A DNA stretch of 24,055 bases from Firmicutes bacterium CAG:145. Lineage in GTDB: Bacteria > Bacillota > Clostridia > Peptostreptococcales > Anaerovoracaceae. The translations under genes were made by a program, and so were the position numbers. Location of the stretch: assembly GCA_000435715.1 (NCBI GenBank), contig FR882573.1, positions 1 through 24,055 on the forward strand. The letters run 5' to 3'. The notes beneath the pieces were generated by a model that saw only the letters and a list, made by a program, of their open reading frames with translations, did no database searches and was not told the DNA's origin. Shown piece after piece: positions 14,970 through 21,400 of the stretch. Position 1 is the stretch's first letter. The number at the start of each line of letters is the position of its first letter.

Positions 14970-15605
14970 TTATTTTAGCTTTAATTGCTTTTTTATTTTA
15001 TCATCAGCTTTTTCATTTACTAAAATATCGTATTTTTCTCTCAACTCGTCAAATGACGCAAACAAATTTTTTCTGTGTTTCGGCTCGTTAAAAATATTTT
15101 GAGCTTTCTCCAATGTCATCGGATACTTTTGATTTTGTTCCTGCATTTTACAAAGTATAATTTGATATTGATACATCCGAAATAATGCATTTTCATAAGC
15201 AGAAACAAAACTACTATAATGTTCTGCCGCTTTTCCTTCAAAATAAAGTCTTAATTCTTCTGAAAGGTTTTTTAGTTCCTCACATTTTTTTAAAAAATCC
15301 ACTTGATAAGGCTGTTCCAGAAGGTGTTTTAAAACATCAAGTTGTTGATACATATATGTATTATTTGTGAGCCAACCGAATATCAAATCATTTTGAAAAA
15401 AAGGTTCTTCATTATTTTCTGATTGAAGATGGTTATAATTATCTTTGCATAAATTTACCAAGCCTTTGGCTCGCAAATATGATTTTAATCTACGGTCAAA
15501 GAGATGTTGTTTATTACTTAATTTTGTTTGATGTGAGGTTTGGAATAGAGCAATTATTGCAACAATCACAGTTATAAGTGAAAAACCTAAATTCCAATCA
15601 AACAT
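14970..15605 (-). CDS. Membrane-anchored helical protein between hsdS and hsdR, unknown function
   Basis: Not recognised as a named family. The 211-residue protein has one N-terminal membrane segment (WNLGFSLITVIVAIIALFQT, residues 4-23). A cytoplasmic helical domain follows, rich in Lys, Glu, Leu and aromatic residues (FDRRLKSYLRAKGLVNLCKDNY and later NLSEELRLYFEGKAAEHYSSF). An in-frame start further upstream (15659) runs through the hsdS repeat; GAGGAGGG fixes the start at 15605. It lies in the operon between the hsdS module 2 and hsdR, and its ribosome site lies only 20 bases outside the invertible segment. A role as an accessory to the restriction system or as a membrane sensor is a guess from position only. 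Confidence 0.7.
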   Translation of the reverse strand: MFDWNLGFSLITVIVAIIALFQTSHQTKLSNKQHLFDRRLKSYLRAKGLVNLCKDNYNHLQSENNEEPFFQNDLIFGWLTNNTYMYQQLDVLKHLLEQPYQVDFLKKCEELKNLSEELRLYFEGKAAEHYSSFVSAYENALFRMYQYQIILCKMQEQNQKYPMTLEKAQNIFNEPKHRKNLFASFDELREKYDILVNEKADDKIKKQLKLK

Positions 15606-16285
15606 TATTATCCCTCCTCGATAATATAAACAATAATTTAGAGCAACAAGCTCAGGCAATCTTTACAAATGAGTTTCTTTCGCTTGAAACTCTCCCAGAT
15701 GGTTGGAAACAAGCCAGTTTAATAGACATTGCAGACTATCTAAATGGTCTTGCTATGCAGAAGTATCGTCCATCAACTGATGAGACAGGTATTCCCGTAC
15801 TTAAAATCAAAGAACTTCGTCAAGGATGTTGTGACGATAACAGTGAGTTATGCTCTCCAAATATTAAAAGTGATTATATCATTCACGATGGCGATGTTAT
15901 TTTCTCTTGGTCAGGCAGTTTACTTGTCGATTTTTGGTGTGGCGGTGTATGCGGATTAAATCAGCATTTATTCAAGGTTACATCAGCCAAATATGACAAA
16001 TGGTTTTATTATGCTTGGACAAGACATCACCTTGACCGTTTTATTGCCGTTGCTGCCGATAAAGCAACAACAATGGGTCACATTAAGCGTGATGAACTTG
16101 CAAAAGCAGAAGTTCTCATTCCTAATGAAAAGGACTACAATCGAATTGGAGCGTTGCTCCAGCCAATTTTTGACTTGATTATCTCAAATCGAATTGAGAA
16201 CAAGAAACTTGCTGAAACAAGAGATACCCTTCTTCCCAAACTAATAAGTGGCGAAGTTGATATTTCGGAGGGTGATTATGAATAA
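15578..16285 (+). CDS. hsdS: HsdS C-terminal half, module 2, in inverted (silent) orientation
   Basis: C-terminal half of a type I specificity subunit, pointing against the operon. Its true content starts at the repeat (15626-15640, residues INNNL) and runs through LEQQAQAIFTNEF, one target-recognition domain (LPDGWKQASLIDIADYLNGL to about KRDELAKAEVLIPN), and a conserved helix ending ETRDTLLPKLISGEVDISEGDYE. The 15 or so codons before the repeat, from a GTG at 15578, are antisense to the neighbouring gene and not HsdS-like, so no proper start is in place. Flipping 15641-16489 would join it in frame to the N-half ending at 16490, or to hsdS of module 1. It is a stored cassette rather than a dead gene. 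Confidence 0.88.
   Translation: MKNLNSNQTLLSLLDNINNNLEQQAQAIFTNEFLSLETLPDGWKQASLIDIADYLNGLAMQKYRPSTDETGIPVLKIKELRQGCCDDNSELCSPNIKSDYIIHDGDVIFSWSGSLLVDFWCGGVCGLNQHLFKVTSAKYDKWFYYAWTRHHLDRFIAVAADKATTMGHIKRDELAKAEVLIPNEKDYNRIGALLQPIFDLIISNRIENKKLAETRDTLLPKLISGEVDISEGDYE
15626..15640 (+). repeat. Inversion repeat copy a (module 2, far end)
   Basis: ATAAACAATAATTTA in the plus orientation. It is inverted relative to copies at 16490-16504 and 18725-18739 and direct to 18076-18089. It lies inside the I-N-N-N-L codons of the stored HsdS half. Confidence 0.85.
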
Positions 16286-16489
16286 GAAAAAACTTTCAAT
16301 ATCATTTAACGCACCTCTTAACCCACAAGATACAGAACTACAAACCTATGGTTGCAGAGCAAACAACCCAGATATATGTGGAAATAATAGCATTCCCAAT
16401 GTCTGTGCCTTCGCTTCTGAGGACTGTATTTGCAAAAAGCCTTCAAGAGCTTGGAAAAAACAGTACAACAAACTCAAAAGTTAAGCCGC
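15641..16489. other. Invertible segment 2 (currently flipped)
   Basis: Bounded by inverted repeats 15626-15640 and 16490-16504, it holds the C-terminal hsdS half and the small Cys-rich gene, both on the plus strand against the operon. Inversion would create a complete second hsdS followed by the small gene, the membrane-anchored protein and hsdR, all in one direction. This is inferred from the reading frames, which match across the repeat. Confidence 0.8.
16278..16484 (+). CDS. Small Cys-rich protein carried in the invertible segment
   Basis: A 68-residue protein with five cysteines (C26, C34, C43, C50, C52: YGCRANNPDICGNN, NVCAFASEDCICKKP) and a basic C-terminus (SRAWKKQYNKLKS). The cysteine spacing suggests a metal site or disulfides. 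GGAGGG (16267-16272) precedes the ATG at 16278, which overlaps the stop of the HsdS half by eight bases, so it is translationally coupled to whichever hsdS carries this C-half. It lies wholly inside the invertible segment, so its expression should switch with it. I recall similar small proteins beside hsdS genes in Clostridia elements, but no function is known to me. Confidence 0.75.
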   Translation: MNKKKLSISFNAPLNPQDTELQTYGCRANNPDICGNNSIPNVCAFASEDCICKKPSRAWKKQYNKLKS

Positions 16490-16978
16490 TAAATTATTGT
16501 TTATCTTTTCATTTTCATCGATTTTATCATCAATCATTGATAACATCCTTGCTATAACTTTTTGCTTTTCATCATCAACGATTTCAACTTCTAATTCAGA
16601 GATATCATTTCTATTAACTGAGCCAAAAACCGTACCATTTTCTTTATTAATTAGGTGTGGCACATTATGTTTCATTAAGTAATAGAGATAGTCCTGATTA
16701 CCATTTTTCATTCTAATAGAACATACACCTCGTCCAAGACACATATCAACAGGTGTATAGTTCAAGTCGCCAACAGGTGCCCTTACACTCATTATTACAT
16801 CTCCTGCTTTAGCAATTTTTGTAACCATTGAGGTATATGTATCGAAAACAGGATATCTTCTGCCAAATGTTCTATTTCCTTGAAGAAATGGCATTCCCTC
16901 ACCAACTGTATTGTAATATACTGATTTAGGGGATTGTCCCATCGTAATATCAGCTATTTCGCTGAGCTTTACTTTCAT
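16481..16978 (-). CDS. hsdS: HsdS N-terminal half, module 2 (single TRD, ends at the repeat)
   Basis: A 165-residue one-domain specificity subunit: target-recognition domain 1 (MKVKLSEIADITMGQSPKSV, GEGMPFLQGNRTFGRRYPVF, VFGSVNRNDISELEVEIVDD) followed by the conserved helix (MLSMIDDKIDENEKINNNL). The frame ends two codons past the repeat as A-A-stop, supplied by the flanking sequence of copy b. In the current orientation it makes a truncated HsdS; truncated HsdS proteins with one domain are known to pair up and give palindromic specificities in other type I systems, so it may be active. It starts 12 bases after the recombinase stop. Inversion of segment 2 would extend it to full length. Confidence 0.88.
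   Translation of the reverse strand: MKVKLSEIADITMGQSPKSVYYNTVGEGMPFLQGNRTFGRRYPVFDTYTSMVTKIAKAGDVIMSVRAPVGDLNYTPVDMCLGRGVCSIRMKNGNQDYLYYLMKHNVPHLINKENGTVFGSVNRNDISELEVEIVDDEKQKVIARMLSMIDDKIDENEKINNNLAA
16490..16504 (-). repeat. Inversion repeat copy b (end of module 2 N-half)
   Basis: ATAAACAATAATTTA on the minus strand, preceded by AG as in copy d (17 matching bases with d). It is followed by GCGGCTTAA, which gives the A-A-stop tail, closely matching GTGGCTTAG after copy c. Confidence 0.85.
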
Positions 16979-16990
16979 ATATTTACCTTC

Positions 16991-17974
16991 CTATCCAATA
17001 TATTTTCGATGAGCAATCTTTACATTGCTCTGTTTGACCATTGCATATTGCAAGGTCGTGTCTATCTTTCTATGCCCTAAAAGCTGTTGTAACTGCTCAA
17101 TGGGCATTCCTTTATCTATTGCCATCGTTGCAAGTGTACGCCTAAACTTGTGCGGGTGTACCTTGTGCAACCCTAATCGTTTTCCATATTCACGCAAACG
17201 AACCTCAACTCCACCGATTTTCAATCTTTCGTGCGGCGCTTTCAGCGAAACAAACAAAGCTGGGTTATCGTCATTTCTGCTATTCAAATAATTTTGCAAG
17301 TGTATCTTTGTCCTTGCATCAAAATAAACAACCCTCTCTTTGCTTCCTTTACCAAACACAATACATTCTCTCTCGTTAAAATCAATATCATTTCGATTTA
17401 GCAATACCATTTCGCCGACACGCATACCCGTTGAAGCCAGCATATCTATCATTGCCAAATCTCTTGGCTCAGTACAGTTATCTCTCATCAGTTCCAACGC
17501 TTCATCGGAATATGTTTCCTTGATATTTGTACCGGTTTTCACTCTGTGTATGCGTCGCACCGGACTTTTTAGTATGTAGTCCTCATCCTCCAGCCAAGAG
17601 AAGAAGCTTGAAAGAATACGACGGATATTGTCAATCGTAACCTTGCTTGATTTCTTTTTTTCCTGATACTCGGTCAGGTATCGCCTTATGTCATCGGTTT
17701 CAATATGCTTAACGCTTTTGCCGACGGTTGCAATCATCATTTCGATAGTTGACTTATAGTATTTAAGAGATTTCTCGGAACAGCCCTCAATTCGTTTTGC
17801 TGCCAAGAACAGTTCTACATAGTTCTGCTCCGAGTTATTCTCTCTATTTTGATTTTCCGTTACCTCATACTTCGCAAGAGCATAAATCAAAACCTCTTGC
17901 AGTTTTTCACTTTGTGCGTTGTTCAAGTATGGTAACATTCCCTGAACAACATCTTTGATTAAATCTTGTTTCAC
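16991..17974 (-). CDS. Tyrosine recombinase (XerC/D-like), probable hsdS invertase
   Basis: A site-specific recombinase of about 327 residues. The N-terminal SAM-like DNA-binding domain (AKRIEGCSEKSLKYYKSTIEMM, then TDDIRRYLTEYQ) is followed by the catalytic domain. That carries the R in ASTGMRVGEM, the HxxR in HPHKFRRTLATMA, H in LLGHRKIDTTLQYA and the nucleophile Y in that last motif. An in-frame TTG at 17980 lies only three bases from the ribosome site; the GTG at 17974 has proper spacing. It sits between two hsdS modules whose repeats lie on both sides, the usual arrangement of the invertase in phase-variable type I loci, so inverting those repeats is its likely job. The element's own integration is instead handled by the serine recombinase. 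Confidence 0.88.
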   Translation of the reverse strand: MKQDLIKDVVQGMLPYLNNAQSEKLQEVLIYALAKYEVTENQNRENNSEQNYVELFLAAKRIEGCSEKSLKYYKSTIEMMIATVGKSVKHIETDDIRRYLTEYQEKKKSSKVTIDNIRRILSSFFSWLEDEDYILKSPVRRIHRVKTGTNIKETYSDEALELMRDNCTEPRDLAMIDMLASTGMRVGEMVLLNRNDIDFNERECIVFGKGSKERVVYFDARTKIHLQNYLNSRNDDNPALFVSLKAPHERLKIGGVEVRLREYGKRLGLHKVHPHKFRRTLATMAIDKGMPIEQLQQLLGHRKIDTTLQYAMVKQSNVKIAHRKYIG

Positions 17975-18015
17975 AGTCAATTCTCCTTTGAAATTTTCTT
18001 AGAGAACGACTATGG

Positions 18016-18064
18016 GGCGGAAGTCCCCCGATATTAACTTCCGCCACCCACGGAAGTTATGGGT
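18016..18064 (-). promoter_or_regulatory. Three-way alternative hairpin between hsdS and the recombinase
   Basis: ACTTCCGCC (18037-18045) can pair with GGCGGAAGT (18016-18024), nine perfect pairs. The overlapping AACTTCCG (18036-18043) can instead pair with CGGAAGTT (18051-18058), eight perfect pairs, closed further by ACCCA/TGGGT (18046-18050/18060-18064) in a competing fold. The same segment is used in both, so the structures exclude each other, as in attenuators. It lies on the transcript between hsdS and the recombinase ribosome site. No T-run follows, so simple termination is not evident. It could tune recombinase expression or insulate the gene. Confidence 0.5.
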
Positions 18065-18075
18065 ATGTTATATGC

Positions 18076-18089
18076 TAAACAATAATTTA
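18076..18089 (+). repeat. Inversion repeat copy c (beyond the hsdS stop)
   Basis: TAAACAATAATTTA in the plus orientation, inverted relative to copy d (18725-18739). It is followed by GTGGCTTAG, which would read V-A-stop if placed after the N-half of hsdS. Confidence 0.8.
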
Positions 18090-18724
18090 GTGGCTTAGAT
18101 TTCAATATCAGATACATCGATTTCACCAGACATTAGTTTTGGTAATAATTCATCTCTCAATTGTTTTAGTTTTTCAATTTCTCTGCGGAGATTTCTAATT
18201 TGAGCAAAGATAGGTTGAACTATTTCATCAAAATTAGATAGTATTTCTTTAGCGGGTATTATTATTTCTATTTTTTTAAGATTGCTTTGACTAATTTTTT
18301 GCTGAACAGCACCTGTTACTATAGATTTAATATTTGTTAAACTGAACAAAAGGTATAAAGTTTCAACTGAGAATCCATTTTTACCCCTTAATATATGTGC
18401 GTGATTATTTACCCAAAATTTTCCTTCAACATATTGTAAGATTGGAAATCCATATCGATCAACAACTGTCCCATCTTCACCAAGAAGAAGGTAAATTCCA
18501 TCAAATAAATAGTCATCCACATAATCCATAAGCGAAGTTGCTCCATAATATGGATATATTTTGTCCATTTTATCTCGTTGACTTCCAGAAAGAGGAACTC
18601 GTTTTGAATCATATACTTCGATTATGTCTCCAATAGTTCCAATTGCCCAATCTTCAGGCATTGTATTGGAAAAAGGGTCAAAATCGATAAACCAAGACTT
18701 AAAAAGTGATTGAGCTTGCTCAAA
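18090..18724. other. Invertible segment 1 (currently in expressed orientation)
   Basis: Bounded by repeats 18076-18089 and 18725-18739 in inverse orientation. It holds the C-terminal half of hsdS in the operon direction. Inversion would leave the N-half ending in I-N-N-N-L-V-A-stop, the same design as module 2 shows now. Confidence 0.75.
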
Positions 18725-19255
18725 TAAATTATTGTTTATCTGATTGTTAAGTTCAATCTTGTCATCAAGAGCCTTTAGCAGCCCACCAATTTTTCTTTGT
18801 TCTTCAAAAGGCGGTATTTCAATATTTAAACTTGCAACAACATCAGTTTGGACTCTTTGGCGACCTGATGAACCGACCATAGATTTAATTGCTGGATTGC
18901 GAACCAAGGGGCTACAAATCAAATAGTACAAGAACTCAGCGTCACTTACACCGTCGATAGCACGAAAGACAATATACTCCGTTGAACCGAAGCCGACTTC
19001 ATCATCGCTCAAAACTGAAACTTTTGCAATTTTTCCGTTCTCAAGACAAGGAGTAATTCTTGCCATAATCGTGTCGCCATTTCTAAATTTTGTGCCACCC
19101 TTATATTCTTCAAGCACGAATTCCGGAATATCTCTACAAAATGGTTGCAACTTGTCCATTGGCACTTTCTTTGCAACAACGCCCTTGCCAATACTCTCTT
19201 TTGGATTTATATTAGCGATTTCTGATAGCTTTTTCGTAGTCCAATTACACTTCAT
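18095..19255 (-). CDS. hsdS: Type I restriction-modification specificity subunit HsdS (module 1, full length)
   Basis: Chooses the DNA sequence for HsdM and HsdR. The 386 residues hold two target-recognition domains: the first from LSEIANINPKESIGKGVV to SLNIEIPPFEEQRKIG, the second from MPEDWAIGTIGDIIEVYDSK to SQSNLKKIEIIIPA. Each is followed by a conserved spacer helix (LLKALDDKIELNNQINNNLFEQAQSLF; RREIEKLKQLRDELLPKLMSGEID). The inversion repeat lies in the middle helix at I-N-N-N-L. The longer reading from 19288 lies in hsdM and adds un-HsdS-like residues; the ATG at 19255 gives the normal start and overlaps hsdM by 11 bases. This is the copy expressed now; its second domain is swappable. 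Confidence 0.93.
   Translation of the reverse strand: MKCNWTTKKLSEIANINPKESIGKGVVAKKVPMDKLQPFCRDIPEFVLEEYKGGTKFRNGDTIMARITPCLENGKIAKVSVLSDDEVGFGSTEYIVFRAIDGVSDAEFLYYLICSPLVRNPAIKSMVGSSGRQRVQTDVVASLNIEIPPFEEQRKIGGLLKALDDKIELNNQINNNLFEQAQSLFKSWFIDFDPFSNTMPEDWAIGTIGDIIEVYDSKRVPLSGSQRDKMDKIYPYYGATSLMDYVDDYLFDGIYLLLGEDGTVVDRYGFPILQYVEGKFWVNNHAHILRGKNGFSVETLYLLFSLTNIKSIVTGAVQQKISQSNLKKIEIIIPAKEILSNFDEIVQPIFAQIRNLRREIEKLKQLRDELLPKLMSGEIDVSDIEI
18725..18739 (-). repeat. Inversion repeat copy d (middle of full-length hsdS)
   Basis: ATAAACAATAATTTA on the minus strand, coding I-N-N-N-L in the central helix of HsdS. It matches copy b over 17 bases and copy a over 15. Confidence 0.85.
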
Positions 19256-20750
19256 ACCCAATCGCCCCCAATTTCTTACGAATTTCATCTTCTAACTCAT
19301 GGGACTTATCAAACATATCTGATAGTTCTGAAGTAAGACGAGTCATTTTTTCTTCAAATGGTTCTCCGTCATCTTCCACTTCTTCAATACCGACATATCT
19401 ACCCGGTGTAAGGATAAAGTCCTGCTTTTCGATTTCCTGCAAATCGGCGACGGCACAGAAGCCTTTTACATCTTCAAGTGTTCCGTCTTGGAAAGTCGTA
19501 AATGTATCTGCTAACTTTTGAATATCGTCATCGGTAAAATCTCTGTGTTTGCGGTCAACCATATAACCCATTTTGCGAGCGTCAATAAAAAGAGTCTTAC
19601 CTTTCTGTTTCTTATTCTTTGAAATGAACCAAAGTGTAACCGGAATAGTAACGCTATAAAATAGTTGTGTCGGCAAAGCGACAATACCTTCCACAAGGTC
19701 AGCCTGAATAATATTCTTTCTGATTTCGCCCTCGCCGCTGGACTGTGAAGATAACGCACCGTTGGCAAGCACAAGACCGATTTTCCCGTTCGGAGCAAGG
19801 TGATGTATCATGTGTTGTATCCAAGCATAGTTTGCGTTGCCGGCAGGCGGTGTACCATATTTCCAACGCACATCGTCTTTGAGCTTTTCCTGTCCCCAAT
19901 TAGAAAGATTGAACGGCGGATTTGCCATAATGAAATCAGCTTTTAATGTTTTATGCAAATCATTAAAGAATGTATCTGCCTGATACGGACCAAAGTCTGC
20001 GTCGATACCACGAATTGCCATATTCATTTTTGCCATCTTCCAAGTATCAGCATTAGACTCCTGACCGTAAACGGCAATTTCTCCACGCTTTCCACTGTGT
20101 GCCTGAATGAACTTTGCACTCTGTACAAACATACCGCCCGAACCACAGCATGGGTCATATACACGGCAGTTTTTGAACGGTTTTAAGATGGCAACAATTG
20201 TTTTAACGATACTTGCCGGAGTATAGAACTCACCACCCTTAACACCTTCGTAAGCTGCGAACTGTTGAATACAATACTCATAGGTTCTGCCAAGTAAATC
20301 TTTGCTTTCTTCGGTATCCCCCATATCCATATTGGTAAATAAGTCCACAACATCACCCAAAACACGCTTATCTAAATCAGGACTTGCATAATTTTTCGGC
20401 AAAACATTTTTAAGCGAATTATTTTCTTTTTCGATGGCTCTCATAGCATCATCAATTACAATACCAATCTCTGGAGTATGAGCAGCCTCTCTTATTTTAT
20501 CCCAGCGAGCATCCTCCGGCACAAAGAAGATATTATCTTCTGCGTATGCGTCCTTATCATCTTCAAAGCCATCGCCCTCATCAACGAGCTGTTGATAGCG
20601 TTTTTCAAAAGCACTTGAAATATATCTCAAAAAGATAAGACCTACAATAACCTTTCTGTATTCTGCTGCGGGGATATGTCCCCAAAGGACACACGCTGCA
20701 TCCCAAATCTGTTTTTCAAAGCCGATATTGGCGTTATTTTTATCTGCCAT
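19245..20750 (-). CDS. hsdM: Type I restriction-modification methyltransferase HsdM
   Basis: N6-adenine methyltransferase subunit. The 501 residues show the N-terminal HsdM helical domain (WDAACVLWGHIPAAEYRKVI), AdoMet motif I (DPCCGSGGM, residues 199-207) and catalytic motif IV NPPF (277-280). Two HsdM together with one full or two half HsdS form the methylase. ATG at 20750 follows GGAGGG. It starts 16 bases after the small XRE regulator and overlaps hsdS by 11 bases, so the three are one transcript. No decay is seen, so the methylase should be active. Confidence 0.96.
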   Translation of the reverse strand: MADKNNANIGFEKQIWDAACVLWGHIPAAEYRKVIVGLIFLRYISSAFEKRYQQLVDEGDGFEDDKDAYAEDNIFFVPEDARWDKIREAAHTPEIGIVIDDAMRAIEKENNSLKNVLPKNYASPDLDKRVLGDVVDLFTNMDMGDTEESKDLLGRTYEYCIQQFAAYEGVKGGEFYTPASIVKTIVAILKPFKNCRVYDPCCGSGGMFVQSAKFIQAHSGKRGEIAVYGQESNADTWKMAKMNMAIRGIDADFGPYQADTFFNDLHKTLKADFIMANPPFNLSNWGQEKLKDDVRWKYGTPPAGNANYAWIQHMIHHLAPNGKIGLVLANGALSSQSSGEGEIRKNIIQADLVEGIVALPTQLFYSVTIPVTLWFISKNKKQKGKTLFIDARKMGYMVDRKHRDFTDDDIQKLADTFTTFQDGTLEDVKGFCAVADLQEIEKQDFILTPGRYVGIEEVEDDGEPFEEKMTRLTSELSDMFDKSHELEDEIRKKLGAIGYEV

Positions 20751-20766
20751 TTTGTTCCCTCCGCAT

Positions 20767-20970
20767 TTAATCCTTTACAAATTCAAGAATATCATCAACA
20801 CCGCAATTTAAAGCCGTACAAAGTCGTTCGACACTCTCCATTGAGATGTATTGGTCGTTCTTCAGTCTGGTAATAATATTTGCACTGACGCCGGCTTTTT
20901 TAGCAAGCTGGGCATTGGTGATTTTTCTATCAATTAACAAGTGAAACAATCTATCATATTTAACAGCCAT
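20767..20970 (-). CDS. XRE/Cro-family regulator heading the restriction operon
   Basis: A 67-residue helix-turn-helix protein, HTH about residues 17-40 (ITNAQLAKKAGVSANIITRLKND), then SMESVERLCTALNCGVDDIL. It resembles small Cro-like or C (controller) proteins that govern restriction-modification genes. As the first gene of the hsdM-hsdS operon, with an inverted repeat and direct repeats overlapping its own promoter (20987-21028), it probably controls the operon, including itself. Controller proteins let the methylase build up before the nuclease after entry into a new cell; for type I systems that is less usual. Whether it represses or activates is not visible. Confidence 0.85.
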   Translation of the reverse strand: MAVKYDRLFHLLIDRKITNAQLAKKAGVSANIITRLKNDQYISMESVERLCTALNCGVDDILEFVKD

Positions 20971-20986
20971 AAATTGTACCTCCTAT

Positions 20987-21029
20987 AATAATTCACACTT
21001 ATCATATCACAAAATCGTGAATAATTCAA
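20987..21029 (-). promoter_or_regulatory. Promoter and candidate operators of the XRE-hsdM operon
   Basis: On the minus strand: -35 TTGAAT (21029-21024), a 17-base spacer, and -10 TATGAT (21006-21001), 31 bases before the regulator's ATG. The spacer contains the inverted repeat TCAC-N6-GTGA (21007-21010/21017-21020). The plus-strand sequence AATAATTCA occurs twice (20987-20995 and 21020-21028), 33 bases apart (about three helical turns), flanking the promoter core. This is a fitting site for the small XRE protein. Confidence 0.65.
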
Positions 21030-21057
21030 CAAAGAGTCAATTTTTCATTCAATATCA

Positions 21058-21090
21058 TTTGTCTGCTAATAAAAGCAGGCAAATTTTTTT
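21058..21090 (+). terminator. Intrinsic terminator, plus strand
   Basis: TTTGTCTGCT (21058-21067) pairs with AGCAGGCAAA (21074-21083, one G-U pair), loop of six, then seven T residues. No plus-strand gene ends just before it in this window; it may shield the 21159 gene from readthrough or be an attenuator of its leader. Confidence 0.75.
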
Positions 21091-21158
21091 ATCTTTTTTT
21101 GAAAATAGGGTGTCCATTTGACCTCTCTCGGTTCAAACAAGTGAAGGGAGGTTTTAAT

Positions 21159-21368
21159 ATGCCAAGATTATCAAAAAAAGCAAGGCGGGAATGGAATTTC
21201 TTCATAAGTCCCAAGACAGGCAGACGCACCTACAATGACCTTTGTCGTAAATGCAGTAATGCTTGCAAACAAAGTTTCAAGGCGGTTATTGTTTTTTGTC
21301 CTAAATACCAGTCTAAAAGAAGTGTTAAAAACGCACCTAACAGCGATAAATTTACCGATTCAAGCTAA
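21159..21368 (+). CDS. Small basic Cys-containing mobile-element protein
   Basis: A 69-residue protein: basic N-terminus (MPRLSKKARREWNFFISPKT), then GRRTYNDLCRKCSNACKQSFKAVIVFCPKY and a basic tail (QSKRSVKN). Four cysteines in the C-x2-C-x3-C...C pattern suggest a small zinc site. I recognise this as a recurrent hypothetical protein near the recombinase end of Clostridia integrative elements; its function is not known. GGGAGG (21146-21151) sets the ATG at 21159; the longer reading from a TTG at 21099 overlaps the terminator tail. Confidence 0.7.
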   Translation: MPRLSKKARREWNFFISPKTGRRTYNDLCRKCSNACKQSFKAVIVFCPKYQSKRSVKNAPNSDKFTDSS

Positions 21369-21400
21369 GCCGAAGAATGACACCTAACGAATTTTTAATG

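Noticed and set aside
15578..15640. A genuine start of an hsdS gene on the plus strand at 15578
   Set aside because: The codons before the repeat are antisense to the start region of the neighbouring minus-strand gene, with no ribosome site; they are a by-product of the inverted state.
16991..17974. The tyrosine recombinase as the integrase of the whole element
   Set aside because: It lies in the middle of the restriction operon, flanked by hsdS repeats, and a large serine recombinase is present at the element's end. Inversion of hsdS is the simpler role.
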